A stretch of 6,418 nucleotides of DNA from CAXQRU01 sp964226685 (GTDB lineage Bacteria > Pseudomonadota > Gammaproteobacteria > Pseudomonadales > Cellvibrionaceae), in the NCBI GenBank assembly GCA_964226685.1, contig CAXQRU010000058.1:1-6418 (forward strand). The letters run 5' to 3'. The notes under the pieces were generated by a model. That model saw nothing but the letters and a program-made list of their open reading frames with translations, was not told the DNA's origin and ran no database searches. Positions 1-5,568 of this stretch are shown piece by piece. Numbering within the stretch: the first letter of the stretch is position 1; each line of letters starts with the position of its first letter. The translations under genes and the position numbers were made by a program.

Positions 1-1
1 C

Positions 2-206
2 ACCGTCTGGCGAGATGAGGTGCAGGTTGACGAAGGAATTGGGGTCGCTCAATGGCTGCAAGAGGCCTGTGGCTGCAATACGCCGATCAAGTTGGTTCGC
101 ATGGCGAACAATACCCAAAGGCCCCAATCCAAACCCGATATATTAGGAAAGCACACCCACACCCACTTTGCCGATAGCTCCGCTTTTGGTCACCAATATG
201 GCCTCA
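2..206 (+). pseudogene. MOSC N-terminal (YcbX-like) fragment, 3'-truncated and frameshifted
   Basis: The + strand frame starting at base 2 reads TVWRDEVQVDEG, then a WLQEACG stretch, IKLVRMANNTQRP and HTHTHFAD. This order (VW-D-V, WL, a short lead to LVRM, then FADxxPxLL) is the pattern I know from the N-terminal beta-barrel of MOSC proteins such as YcbX, which act in molybdenum-cofactor-dependent detoxification. After FAD (bases 167-175) the frame breaks at about base 176. The next frame continues as APLLVTNMAS (177-206), which fits the expected FADxAPxLL continuation. Homology then stops where a - strand Rhs-like fragment begins, so the MOSC catalytic domain is missing. The 5' part lies beyond the window edge, so I cannot say whether the gene was whole there. 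It is almost certainly non-functional as seen here. Confidence 0.72.
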
Positions 207-393
207 TGGTCGGGCGCATTGTATACTTGGCGCAACTGCCTTTGGCGTCCGCTTCGGCGATAAAGTTACCATCGGCATCGTATTCAAGGCGATGGTGTTG
301 CCAAGGGCATCGGTGGTGGCGATGCGACAGGCCGCCATCTACAAAATACGATGGTAGTCCCCTTTTTCCTCTTGAATTGAGAACTCGCCATAG
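207..393 (-). pseudogene. Rhs/YD-repeat protein remnant, several frame breaks
   Basis: Read on the - strand, three frames together give an Rhs-type YD-repeat sequence. The first is YGEFSIQEEKGDYHRIL (about 392-342), followed by an in-frame TAG at 341-339. The same frame then continues with RIATTDALGNTIA. A frame change near 286-289 gives LEYDADGNFIAEADAKG, and another near 238-242 gives QLRQVYNAPDH. TTDALGNT followed by YDADGN and a D-KG turn is the hallmark of Rhs/wapA-like repeats, the large surface or secreted shells of polymorphic toxins. At least two indels and a stop codon show decay. No toxin or immunity tip is visible; the fragment ends at the junction with the MOSC remnant. It could derive from any YD-repeat gene. 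Confidence 0.62.
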
Positions 394-434
394 ATAGGTT
401 TCTATCACGGTAACTTTAGTACGGATTTAGACCA

Positions 435-2327
435 CTACTTTAGTTTGAAGCGAGTGGTGAGCCTTCCAAGGGATTCAACTTGCAAGGATAGCTGACGAGT
501 CTGCTCCTCCATAGTTAAGCGAGTTTCCTTTGTGCGAGTAGACTGATGACAAATATGTTCAACCTGACCGGCAATATCGTTGGCGTTATAAGAGATTTGT
601 TCCACTGCAACCACAACCTGATCCATTGCTGTCTCAACCATTTGAATGGACGCCTCAATGGACTCTATCGATGTTATGGCATTATGGGCATTTTCTTGGC
701 CAGAAGAAGCCAGTTTTACACCTTCTTCCATTAGGTCACCCATACGCTTGGTTTGATTGTTAACACCTTTGATAATGTCGCCAATACTGCTGGTAGCGCT
801 TACGGTTTTTTGTGCCAACGCTCGCACCTCATCAGCGACCACAGAAAAACCGCGTCCAGCTTCACCAGCACGAGCTGATTCAATCGCCGCATTTAAAGCA
901 AGCAAATTGGTCTGGTCGGCAAGGCCGTTGATGACATCAATGATCCCTAACATTTTACTGCTGGATTGAGCCAGGTTGGTCACTTCCTCATGGGTTTTCT
1001 CGATAAGGCACACAATACTGGTCATGGAGTTGACGCAATCACCGATAACCTTGCCACCAGCTTTGGCTGACATGGTAGCTGCTTGAGCAGTTTCACAGAC
1101 ACCTACAGAACGCTTGGCAACATCGTTAACAGCCACAGAGATTTGTTGTGTTGCTAGGGTTGATTGCTGCGTCTTCTCTTCCACTTCATTACTGGAAGCG
1201 CCCAACTCTTCAACCGCTTGTTCCAGTTCCTCGCGTAAAATAAGCAAGGACTTATTTCCATCAACAACTTCTGAAATAACCTCTGAAATGTCGGTGATCA
1301 TATTGTTGGAGGCGAGACGTAATTGAGTGAACTCATCACGTTGGTTATTGTTGGTCTCCAAGCGCTCAGAAAGATCGCCCTCAGCCATTTTTTTCAGAAA
1401 GACCTGCATCGCACGCAATTGGATATTTAATTGGCGGGCATTGGCTGCAAGACTCAAAAACATGATCGCACCAACAACAAAACCCGCAGAAATGATGATT
1501 TGAAGCGCTGCCTCACGGGCATCATCGGCCTCCGCAGAGACCTGCGTCAAAACGCTCTCAGTTAAAAAGGCTTTTTGCTCCTGTACCATTTTTGCTAAAT
1601 TGTCAGAAATAGGGGCTAGTGCAGCATTTATTTCACTGGCCTTGGAAATGAGTACTTTGGCTTCATCGAAAGCTGAACGGTAATTAGAGATGGTTTGTCC
1701 AATTTTGCTATCTTGCCACTCCATGGTTTTTACTGTTGTCTCGAGCTCGATCAATACCTCCTCTAAGGCTTGCTCACTACCAGAATCTTGATCAACCAAA
1801 TACTTACCTTGATTAAAGCTCAAAGCATTAACAGGTTCATTTATCATGGAAAAACCGATTTTTTTCACGTCTTCAGAGGCGATTACCAGGGCCGCTAACT
1901 TGCCTTCATCGGTAGCAAACCCCAGTATAGAGCTAATATTTAACCATTCTTTGCGTAAACTGATGTATTGTGCCGTTAACTCTGTTAATTCATCGGAGAA
2001 GTTTTCGAGTTCTTCGTAACCTAAGGCGATGGCTTGCACTTTCATTTGTTCAGCAAACTTGTGCAAATCGTTCAAATCTTGTGTTAGTTTTTGCACGCTA
2101 TCACTGTTTAGGTTTTTTGTAGCTGCTTCAAGCTCGAGCAGACTAATGGTTAAAGACAGTGAGTTTTTTTCATACTCATTGGCGACACTTTGTTTGGTAA
2201 AACCATCATTAACGCTGTTGAGTCCCATAAATGCCGAGACAGCCACTACCCCCAAACCAATAAGAGTTATGAGAATAACGATAGATAGCTTCTGTTTCCA
2301 TGATAGCTGTAAATTAAACTGTGGCAT
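435..2327 (-). CDS. Methyl-accepting chemotaxis protein (transmembrane chemoreceptor)
   Basis: This inner-membrane chemoreceptor signals to CheA/CheW. Starting at the ATG at 2327 (MPQFNLQLSWKQK) it has 630 residues. TM1 is at about 13-35 (LSIVILITLIGLGVVAVSAF), followed by a mostly helical periplasmic sensor of about 240 residues. TM2 is at about 274-296 and a HAMP linker at about 297-349 (KKMAEGDLSERL). The cytoplasmic coiled coil carries the conserved hairpin tip at about 464-494, with LADQTNLLALNAAIESARAG. There is no C-terminal NWETF-type CheR tether; the protein ends in TTRFKLK. The all-helical sensor has the size of helical-bimodular (HBM) or four-helix-bundle receptors, but the ligand cannot be read from it. 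The open frame extends upstream to a TTG at 2411. I prefer the internal ATG because it puts a short basic N-terminus directly before TM1, although its ribosome site (AGAGCG) is weak. No chemotaxis partner gene lies nearby, so it is an orphan receptor. Confidence 0.96.
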   Translation of the reverse strand: MPQFNLQLSWKQKLSIVILITLIGLGVVAVSAFMGLNSVNDGFTKQSVANEYEKNSLSLTISLLELEAATKNLNSDSVQKLTQDLNDLHKFAEQMKVQAIALGYEELENFSDELTELTAQYISLRKEWLNISSILGFATDEGKLAALVIASEDVKKIGFSMINEPVNALSFNQGKYLVDQDSGSEQALEEVLIELETTVKTMEWQDSKIGQTISNYRSAFDEAKVLISKASEINAALAPISDNLAKMVQEQKAFLTESVLTQVSAEADDAREAALQIIISAGFVVGAIMFLSLAANARQLNIQLRAMQVFLKKMAEGDLSERLETNNNQRDEFTQLRLASNNMITDISEVISEVVDGNKSLLILREELEQAVEELGASSNEVEEKTQQSTLATQQISVAVNDVAKRSVGVCETAQAATMSAKAGGKVIGDCVNSMTSIVCLIEKTHEEVTNLAQSSSKMLGIIDVINGLADQTNLLALNAAIESARAGEAGRGFSVVADEVRALAQKTVSATSSIGDIIKGVNNQTKRMGDLMEEGVKLASSGQENAHNAITSIESIEASIQMVETAMDQVVVAVEQISYNANDIAGQVEHICHQSTRTKETRLTMEEQTRQLSLQVESLGRLTTRFKLK

Positions 2328-2696
2328 CTGAATCGCTCTAAACTTGTGATAATGCAACCTTGAGAATAACCAACTTCCCTTTATGTCGCATTTAGAGATA
2401 AGTGTAGACAAGGAAGTTTCACCGCGCCACGCGTTAACCGTCTACATTTATTCTTTTTTATTATTACGAGTCTTTGGTTGAGGCTATAGGAAGTATAAAC
2501 GTATAAACCACTTTTTTGCCCAATAACCCGATATCTGACGCCAAGACGCGGAAAGAAAAGCTTGCCCGTAATACACTGAGGTCGGATACGTATACCCTGG
2601 ACTCTTGAAAAAATTCTTGGCCTATGGCAGCCCCCTAGGTACACATAGAAAAACTCTTTGATAGTGTCAGACCGGCTTGATATTTTTGTCGTCAAT
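2328..2696. other. Noncoding stretch upstream of the chemoreceptor
   Basis: I see no convincing gene here. A - strand frame (2381-2695, TTG start) is open for 104 codons, but its translation looks random: rich in Arg, Cys and Tyr, with no domain pattern and no ribosome site. The stretch holds an 8-bp tandem repeat (2493-2508) and a long, weak inverted repeat, TGTAGAC (2403-2409) with GTCTACA (2440-2446). It presumably contains the chemoreceptor promoter, but I could not pick a clear sigma-70 or sigma-28 site. Confidence 0.5.
2493..2508. repeat. Perfect 8-bp tandem repeat GTATAAAC x2
   Basis: GTATAAAC occurs twice head-to-tail with no spacer (GTTTATAC on the other strand). It lies about 165 bp upstream of the chemoreceptor ATG. 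It could be a paired regulator site, a weak -10-like element or a chance duplication; no function is shown. Confidence 0.6.
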
Positions 2697-2722
2697 AAAA
2701 AACTGCCTCAGGCTATGAGGCA
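2697..2722 (-). terminator. Rho-independent terminator on the - strand
   Basis: On the - strand, TGCCTCA (2722-2716), a 5-base loop and TGAGGCA (2710-2704) form a perfect 7-bp stem. It is followed by AG and six T residues (2702-2697). This is a classic intrinsic terminator about 27 bases past the stop codon of the small - strand ORF at 2749-2898. It implies that a real - strand transcript once ended, or still ends, here. Confidence 0.85.
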
Positions 2723-2748
2723 TTAACTGGGCGGTTACACAGAATTAT

Positions 2749-2898
2749 TTACAGAGTCGATAATAAGCATGAAATCATCGTTAAAAAATAATGCTTTTGT
2801 ATGGCATTATTCGCAATGCGGCCTTTATCCGTCATTAGTAGTCCATTTTGTAGGGCCTCCCCAAAACTGTCTTTGCCCATCTTTTCCGCCACTGCCAT
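2749..2898 (-). CDS. Small unknown ORF, possibly the remainder of a frameshifted gene
   Basis: This - strand frame encodes 49 residues beginning MAVAEKMGKDSFGEALQNG and continuing LLMTDKGRIANNAIQKHYF. The composition is that of a real soluble helical protein rather than an antisense shadow, and the frame is followed closely by a strong terminator. I do not recognise the family. The same frame runs upstream without a start as YDEPSVIL before meeting a stop at 2931. The adjacent frame begins GTG at 2948 and reads VKLTEFESDMTSP, ending just where the first becomes sensible. A single indel near 2910 would join them into a protein of about 65 residues. It may therefore be an intact small gene starting at 2898, a frameshifted gene, or the tail of a larger lost one. 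No clear ribosome site precedes either start. Confidence 0.4.
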   Translation of the reverse strand: MAVAEKMGKDSFGEALQNGLLMTDKGRIANNAIQKHYFLTMISCLLSTL

Positions 2899-2955
2899 TA
2901 GAATGACACTGGGCTCGTCATATCTGACTCAAACTCAGTAAGTTTCACCACTTAA

Positions 2956-2985
2956 TTCGTTCTTGCACTACTCAAATAGTATGCT
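2956..2985 (+). promoter_or_regulatory. Weak candidate promoter for the binding-protein gene
   Basis: TATGCT at 2980-2985 is the best -10-like hexamer upstream of the binding-protein gene, about 40 bp before the ATG. The matching -35 position (TTCGTT, 2956-2961, 18-bp spacing) is a poor match. I offer it only as the likeliest position. Confidence 0.25.
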
Positions 2986-3025
2986 AACGTTAAGTTACTA
3001 GCCTCCCAACCCAACGGAGTTATCT

Positions 3026-3844
3026 ATGAAAAACCGCTTGAATTCACTAATTGTTCACTTATTATTTACTACTTTATCACTCACACTGATAACCTCAACT
3101 GCTGCTGCAAGATCTATTCAAGAGATTAAAGACAGCGGTGAAATAGTCGTCTCGGTGAAGGCAGACTATAAGCCTTATGGTTATAAAAATGAGACAGGAG
3201 AAAATGTTGGCTTAGAAATAGACCTTGCCAAAGATGTTGCCAAGCGTCTAGGGGTCAATGTCAAATTTATCGAAGTGACCAGTGCAACTCGAATGAAAAC
3301 CATTCAAGATGGTACTGCGGACTTAATGATAGCTACTATGACGGATAAACCAGACAGACGTAAATTGGTTTATACAATAGATCCTAATTATTACTCCTCC
3401 GGAACAAATGTCATCGCTAAAAAGAGCGCTAACCTTAGTAAATGGGGGCAAGTTAAAGGAAAAAATATATGTGGCAACAAGGGCTCTTACTATAACAAAT
3501 TCATTACTGAAAGTTTTGGAGCAATAGTCGTAGAATTTGATAATGTAGAGGAAGCATTAGAGGGACTAAAAGAAGATAAATGCGTGGCTTTCATTTTTGA
3601 TGACTCATATATTGCCGGTAAATTATTAGACCCTGCCTATTCAAAGGACTTTGAGATGCCATTTAATACTATTGAAGACGCTCCATGGGGGCTGGCGGTT
3701 CAATTAGGCCAACAAGACCTCTATGACTTTATGAAAGAAACAGTGATTGATTGGCATAGAACCGGCTTCATTATCGATTTAGAAAAAGCCCACGGTATTA
3801 AACCAACGCCCTTTACGGCAACGATGAATAAATTATTTAATTAG
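3026..3844 (+). CDS. Periplasmic amino-acid-binding protein (SBP_bac_3 family)
   Basis: This is a secreted solute-binding protein of 272 residues, the normal length for the polar-amino-acid family (HisJ/GlnH type). Residues 1-28 form a Sec signal peptide: basic MKNR, a hydrophobic core LLFTTLSLTLITS, and a cut after about AAA at 26-28. The mature part has the two-lobe pattern. Lobe 1 opens with VSVKADYKPYGY (42-53), then GLEIDLAKDVAKRLG (62-76) and DGTADLMIATMTDKPDRR (95-112). The Arg at 111/112 fits the residue that grips the ligand carboxylate, and FDD at 191-193 fits the acidic contact to the amino group. Cys149 and Cys186 could pair in the periplasm. A good ribosome site, GGAG, lies six bases before the ATG. 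No permease or ATPase gene is adjacent, so it is an orphan binding protein. A broken second copy of its tail lies downstream. The exact ligand is unknown. Confidence 0.94.
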   Translation: MKNRLNSLIVHLLFTTLSLTLITSTAAARSIQEIKDSGEIVVSVKADYKPYGYKNETGENVGLEIDLAKDVAKRLGVNVKFIEVTSATRMKTIQDGTADLMIATMTDKPDRRKLVYTIDPNYYSSGTNVIAKKSANLSKWGQVKGKNICGNKGSYYNKFITESFGAIVVEFDNVEEALEGLKEDKCVAFIFDDSYIAGKLLDPAYSKDFEMPFNTIEDAPWGLAVQLGQQDLYDFMKETVIDWHRTGFIIDLEKAHGIKPTPFTATMNKLFN

Positions 3845-3943
3845 AATGAATAATGGTGAGCATTGCTGTTTGTAAGATATTGTCAACTTAACCCACCCAG
3901 CGGATGATGAAACCCGAAAAACCTTTCCTCACGCGGCATAAAA
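3845..3943. other. Short spacer after the binding-protein gene
   Basis: I see no gene, repeat or RNA signal in these 99 bases. There is no + strand terminator directly after the binding-protein stop codon; the first hairpin downstream is the one at 3944-3969. Confidence 0.4.
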
Positions 3944-3969
3944 AAGGTGAACTGAGATCAGTTCACCTT
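3940..3969 (-). terminator. Rho-independent terminator following a tRNA-like 3' end
   Basis: AAGGTGAACTGA (3944-3955) and TCAGTTCACCTT (3958-3969) are perfect 12-bp arms around GA. On the - strand the stem runs straight into a T tract (the complement of the A run at 3940-3945), giving a strong intrinsic terminator. On the + strand the tail is CTTCTTCAATT, so it may also stop transcripts from the binding-protein gene. On the - strand it lies seven bases after a CCA-ending tRNA-like sequence. Confidence 0.8.
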
Positions 3970-3976
3970 CTTCAAT

Positions 3977-3998
3977 TGGTGGAGCAATCGGGACTGTA
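3977..3998 (-). pseudogene. Probable tRNA 3'-end remnant (acceptor stem plus CCA)
   Basis: On the - strand this reads CAGTCCCGATTGCTCCACCA. It ends like the 3' end of a bacterial tRNA, most like tRNA-Ala (compare the usual TCCCG..TAGCTCCACCA). An intrinsic terminator follows seven bases later, exactly where a tRNA terminator would be. The rest of the tRNA (anticodon arm, D arm, 5' acceptor strand) is absent and the T loop is already degraded. A tRNA 3' fragment alone is the typical scar of an integration site. The match is short, so chance remains possible, but the adjoining terminator supports it. Confidence 0.4.
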
Positions 3999-4078
3999 GC
4001 TGATAAAAAATCGTGAGAACTAAAGTAGGTTCAGTGTTTTCTCGGTTTTCCAGACTAGACGGCTGAGCGCGAGTCGCC

Positions 4079-4273
4079 ACACTGTACATAATCACAGCGT
4101 TAGCGGAAGATGCTCATATCACTGGCCAGGAAAGCCACAGCAATCCCACAACCAAACCCTGTTTTTTTGCGCCCGATGGTGAAACCTACACGCCCAGCTA
4201 CACCAACAAGAAAGGCAAACGATGGAGGATGCACAATGAAGCCGACAGTGAGGTGATAGGGAGCGCGGTATCG
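4079..4273 (+). pseudogene. Possible serine-recombinase C-terminal remnant
   Basis: The + strand frame here is open and reads through FFAPDGETYTPSYTNKKGKR (about 4163-4222), then WRMHNEADSEVIGSAVSR (about 4223-4276). Large serine recombinases have a zinc-ribbon/C-terminal region with the pattern DxxGxxxTPSHxxKKGxRYRYYV, followed after some residues by GSVxRVPAxEIE. This stretch fits it in order: DGETYTPSYTNKKGKR, then GSAVSRTLEI. The YRYYV core is corrupted (WRMH), and the resolvase catalytic domain is absent. The frame stops at TAA 4295-4297, inside sequence that already resembles the second binding-protein copy. The evidence is motif resemblance only, from memory, so this stays tentative. 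Confidence 0.35.
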
Positions 4274-4274
4274 C

Positions 4275-4441
4275 GCACCCTGGAGATCCGCAGTTAAGTT
4301 AGGCCAGCAAGATCTTTATGATTTTATGCGCAAAACCGTTATCGAATGGCATAAAACAGGTTACATCATTGAGTTGAAAAAAAGCACGCCATCAAGCTAA
4401 CTCCTTTTTACAGCAACTATGCAGAAATTATTTAACAATTA
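4275..4441 (+). pseudogene. Decayed 3' end of a second SBP_bac_3 gene (paralogue of 3026-3844)
   Basis: The + strand frame from 4275 reads APWRSAVKLGQQDLYDFM, then RKTVIEWHKTGYIIELKK. This matches the C-terminal part of the intact binding protein at 3026-3844 (APWGLAVQLGQQDLYDFM, KETVIDWHRTGFIIDLEK). After ELKK the frame is lost around 4382-4391. IKLTPF resumes in another frame, an extra T in the run at 4408-4412 shifts it again, and TATMQKLFNN plus TAG (4439-4441) completes the match to TATMNKLFN. Only the last 55 or so codons survive: the signal peptide, lobe 1 and most of lobe 2 are gone. It is therefore a 5'-deleted pseudogene with at least two indels. Amino-acid differences from the intact copy show an old duplication, not a recent assembly artefact. 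Confidence 0.9.
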
Positions 4442-4495
4442 GAAATAATTGTCTCTAATACTACATCGTTGATGTTTGATAGGGCGGCAACAGAA

Positions 4496-4527
4496 CCCAG
4501 CAAAATTTATAGTTGCTGGGGGTTTTT
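4496..4527 (+). terminator. Rho-independent terminator after the binding-protein remnant
   Basis: CCCAGCAA (4496-4503) and TTGCTGGG (4513-4520) form a perfect 8-bp stem around a 9-base AT-rich loop. GG and five T residues (4523-4527) follow. The T tract is on the + strand only, so it served the + strand gene whose broken tail ends 55 bases upstream. It also separates that remnant from the convergent LysR gene, whose stop codon lies just beyond. Confidence 0.85.
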
Positions 4528-4537
4528 ATTAAACGAG

Positions 4538-5428
4538 CTAACTGTTTATATATGCCCACAGACTTTCCCCTTCATTAGAAAGTCGTTGATTGGAACGATA
4601 GAGCATCACATCCAAAGCCATTGATAATTCTTTGCCACCAATATCGATTAAATCACCGCGACGAATTTCAGAGAGTATACATATTTTGGGAACCCAACCA
4701 ATCCCCATACCCTGAATGGCCATGGCTTTAATAGATTCCGTTACTGTGTTCTCGTAGATACAATTGAGATGATACTCGGAGCACTGAGAAGAGATAATTT
4801 TTTCCGTCATTTTTCCCATTAAACAATTGGCAGAATAAGAAAGATAATTAATAGGATTCGAGTTATTTAAAGTAAATATTGGTTTGCCGTTAACATCGGT
4901 AGCACTGACTAGGACTAGTTCATCAGCGGTTAGCTTATGAGATAAAAAGGATGATGGGTCAAGCAGTGATGGTATGGTTGGATTAGAGTAAGACAACATA
5001 AATTCTGCCTGCCGAGATCTCAATGCCTCGACACAATCATGAATATTATTAGCGTCCATTGAGGTATGTAGGGGTTTAAAATTTTTGTGTACCTCTGACA
5101 TCCATTCAGCAAAGTAATTAATTGCCAACGTATGAAGTGCTGTAAATTTAATAAAATGATGCTTTCGCTTTTGATTTTGTCGGCACTCATCGAGTGTGCG
5201 ATGAATAGCAAGAATAATCTCTTGAGCCGATTGCCTGAAGTGCTCCCCCTCCCTTGTCAGCGTAAAAGGGTGTACCGAGCGATCAATTAATGATGCTCCT
5301 ACCCATTGCTCTAATCCCAGTATGCGTCGGCTAAAAGCAGGTTGGCTGCGGTTACGGTTTCTGGCGGCGACCGTAAAGTTTTTGGTTGAGGCCAGCTCGA
5401 GAAAATCGGATATCCACTCAAGATCCAC
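4538..5428 (-). CDS. LysR-type transcriptional regulator (YjiE/HypT-like layout)
   Basis: This is a DNA-binding activator/repressor of 296 residues from the GTG at 5428. The winged helix-turn-helix fills residues 1-60: DLEWISDFLELASTKNFTVA, then the recognition helix SQPAFSRRI (28-36), LEQWVGASLIDR (39-50) and LTREG. A two-lobe LysR substrate-binding domain follows, with LSYSNP, LVLVSATD, PINYLSYS and MGIGWVPK landmarks. The wording of the effector domain is reminiscent of YjiE/HypT relatives, but its inducer cannot be read. The GTG start is chosen because LysR proteins usually begin M-DLxWLxxF and GGAG sits eight bases upstream (within TGGAGTAGACAAC). A TTG ten codons earlier would add an odd MRQSTCGVDN leader. 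It is transcribed away from the racemase gene across a 140-bp gap holding dyad sites, so the racemase is the obvious target. Confidence 0.94.
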   Translation of the reverse strand: MDLEWISDFLELASTKNFTVAARNRNRSQPAFSRRILGLEQWVGASLIDRSVHPFTLTREGEHFRQSAQEIILAIHRTLDECRQNQKRKHHFIKFTALHTLAINYFAEWMSEVHKNFKPLHTSMDANNIHDCVEALRSRQAEFMLSYSNPTIPSLLDPSSFLSHKLTADELVLVSATDVNGKPIFTLNNSNPINYLSYSANCLMGKMTEKIISSQCSEYHLNCIYENTVTESIKAMAIQGMGIGWVPKICILSEIRRGDLIDIGGKELSMALDVMLYRSNQRLSNEGESLWAYINS

Positions 5429-5468
5429 GTTGTCTACTCCACAAGTTGATTGACGCAAAAATCATCAT

Positions 5469-5485
5469 TATGCATTTTTTGCATA
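5469..5485. promoter_or_regulatory. Likely LysR operator (TATGCA-N5-TGCATA)
   Basis: A perfect dyad, TATGCA, five T residues, TGCATA, contains the classic LysR T-N11-A core TGCATTTTTTGCA (5471-5483). It lies 41 bp upstream of the LysR start and 84 bp before the racemase start, between the divergent genes. It is just downstream of a TATAAT on the - strand, a position suited to autorepression. The assignment is inferred from family behaviour. Confidence 0.6.
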
Positions 5486-5486
5486 G

Positions 5487-5492
5487 ATTATA
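5487..5492 (-). promoter_or_regulatory. Candidate -10 box for the LysR gene (TATAAT)
   Basis: The - strand reads a consensus TATAAT here, about 59 bp upstream of the GTG at 5428. The -35 region at 16-18 bp spacing (GCATTA or CATTAA) is poor and overlaps the second dyad at 5501-5515. A bound regulator could therefore influence this promoter. Confidence 0.4.
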
Positions 5493-5500
5493 AGAAATAA

Positions 5501-5515
5501 GCATTAGATTAATGC
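5501..5515. promoter_or_regulatory. Second operator-like dyad (GCATTA-GAT-TAATGC)
   Basis: This is a perfect inverted repeat of 6-bp arms with a 3-bp centre, 54 bp upstream of the racemase start. It shares the GCAT half-element with the dyad at 5469-5485 and with single GCAT copies at 5521-5524 and 5531-5534. Together these would suit an extended LysR tetramer footprint. No protein binding is shown by sequence alone. Confidence 0.5.
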
Positions 5516-5568
5516 CTGCAGCATAGCTTAGCATGTGATTTATTCATCGTGAAGCTTTGAGGTAGTAC

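Noticed and set aside
20..397. A continuous 125-codon + strand frame at the left end
   Set aside because: Only its first third matches a family (MOSC N-terminal). The rest runs antisense to the Rhs-like fragment and looks random, so it is not one protein.
435..446. AACTAAAGTAG shared between the chemoreceptor's 3' end (- strand) and 4019-4029 (+ strand)
   Set aside because: An 11-bp AT-rich match with no flanking similarity is compatible with chance; I could not extend it into an att-like repeat.
2328..2411. N-terminal extension of the chemoreceptor to a TTG at 2411
   Set aside because: The 28 extra residues do not fit the normal short cytoplasmic start before TM1; the ATG at 2327 does.
2403..2446. 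Inverted repeat TGTAGAC / GTCTACA followed by a T-rich stretch
   Set aside because: The arms are 7 bp with a 30-base loop, too weak for a terminator, and no adjoining + strand gene would need one.
2381..2695. A 104-codon - strand frame upstream of the chemoreceptor
   Set aside because: It has a TTG start with no ribosome site, a random-looking Arg/Cys/Tyr-rich composition and no domain pattern, and it overlaps the chemoreceptor's upstream frame.
5429..5458. N-terminal extension of the LysR regulator to a TTG at 5458
   Set aside because: The GTG at 5428 has GGAG at proper spacing and yields the standard LysR opening; the extension does not.
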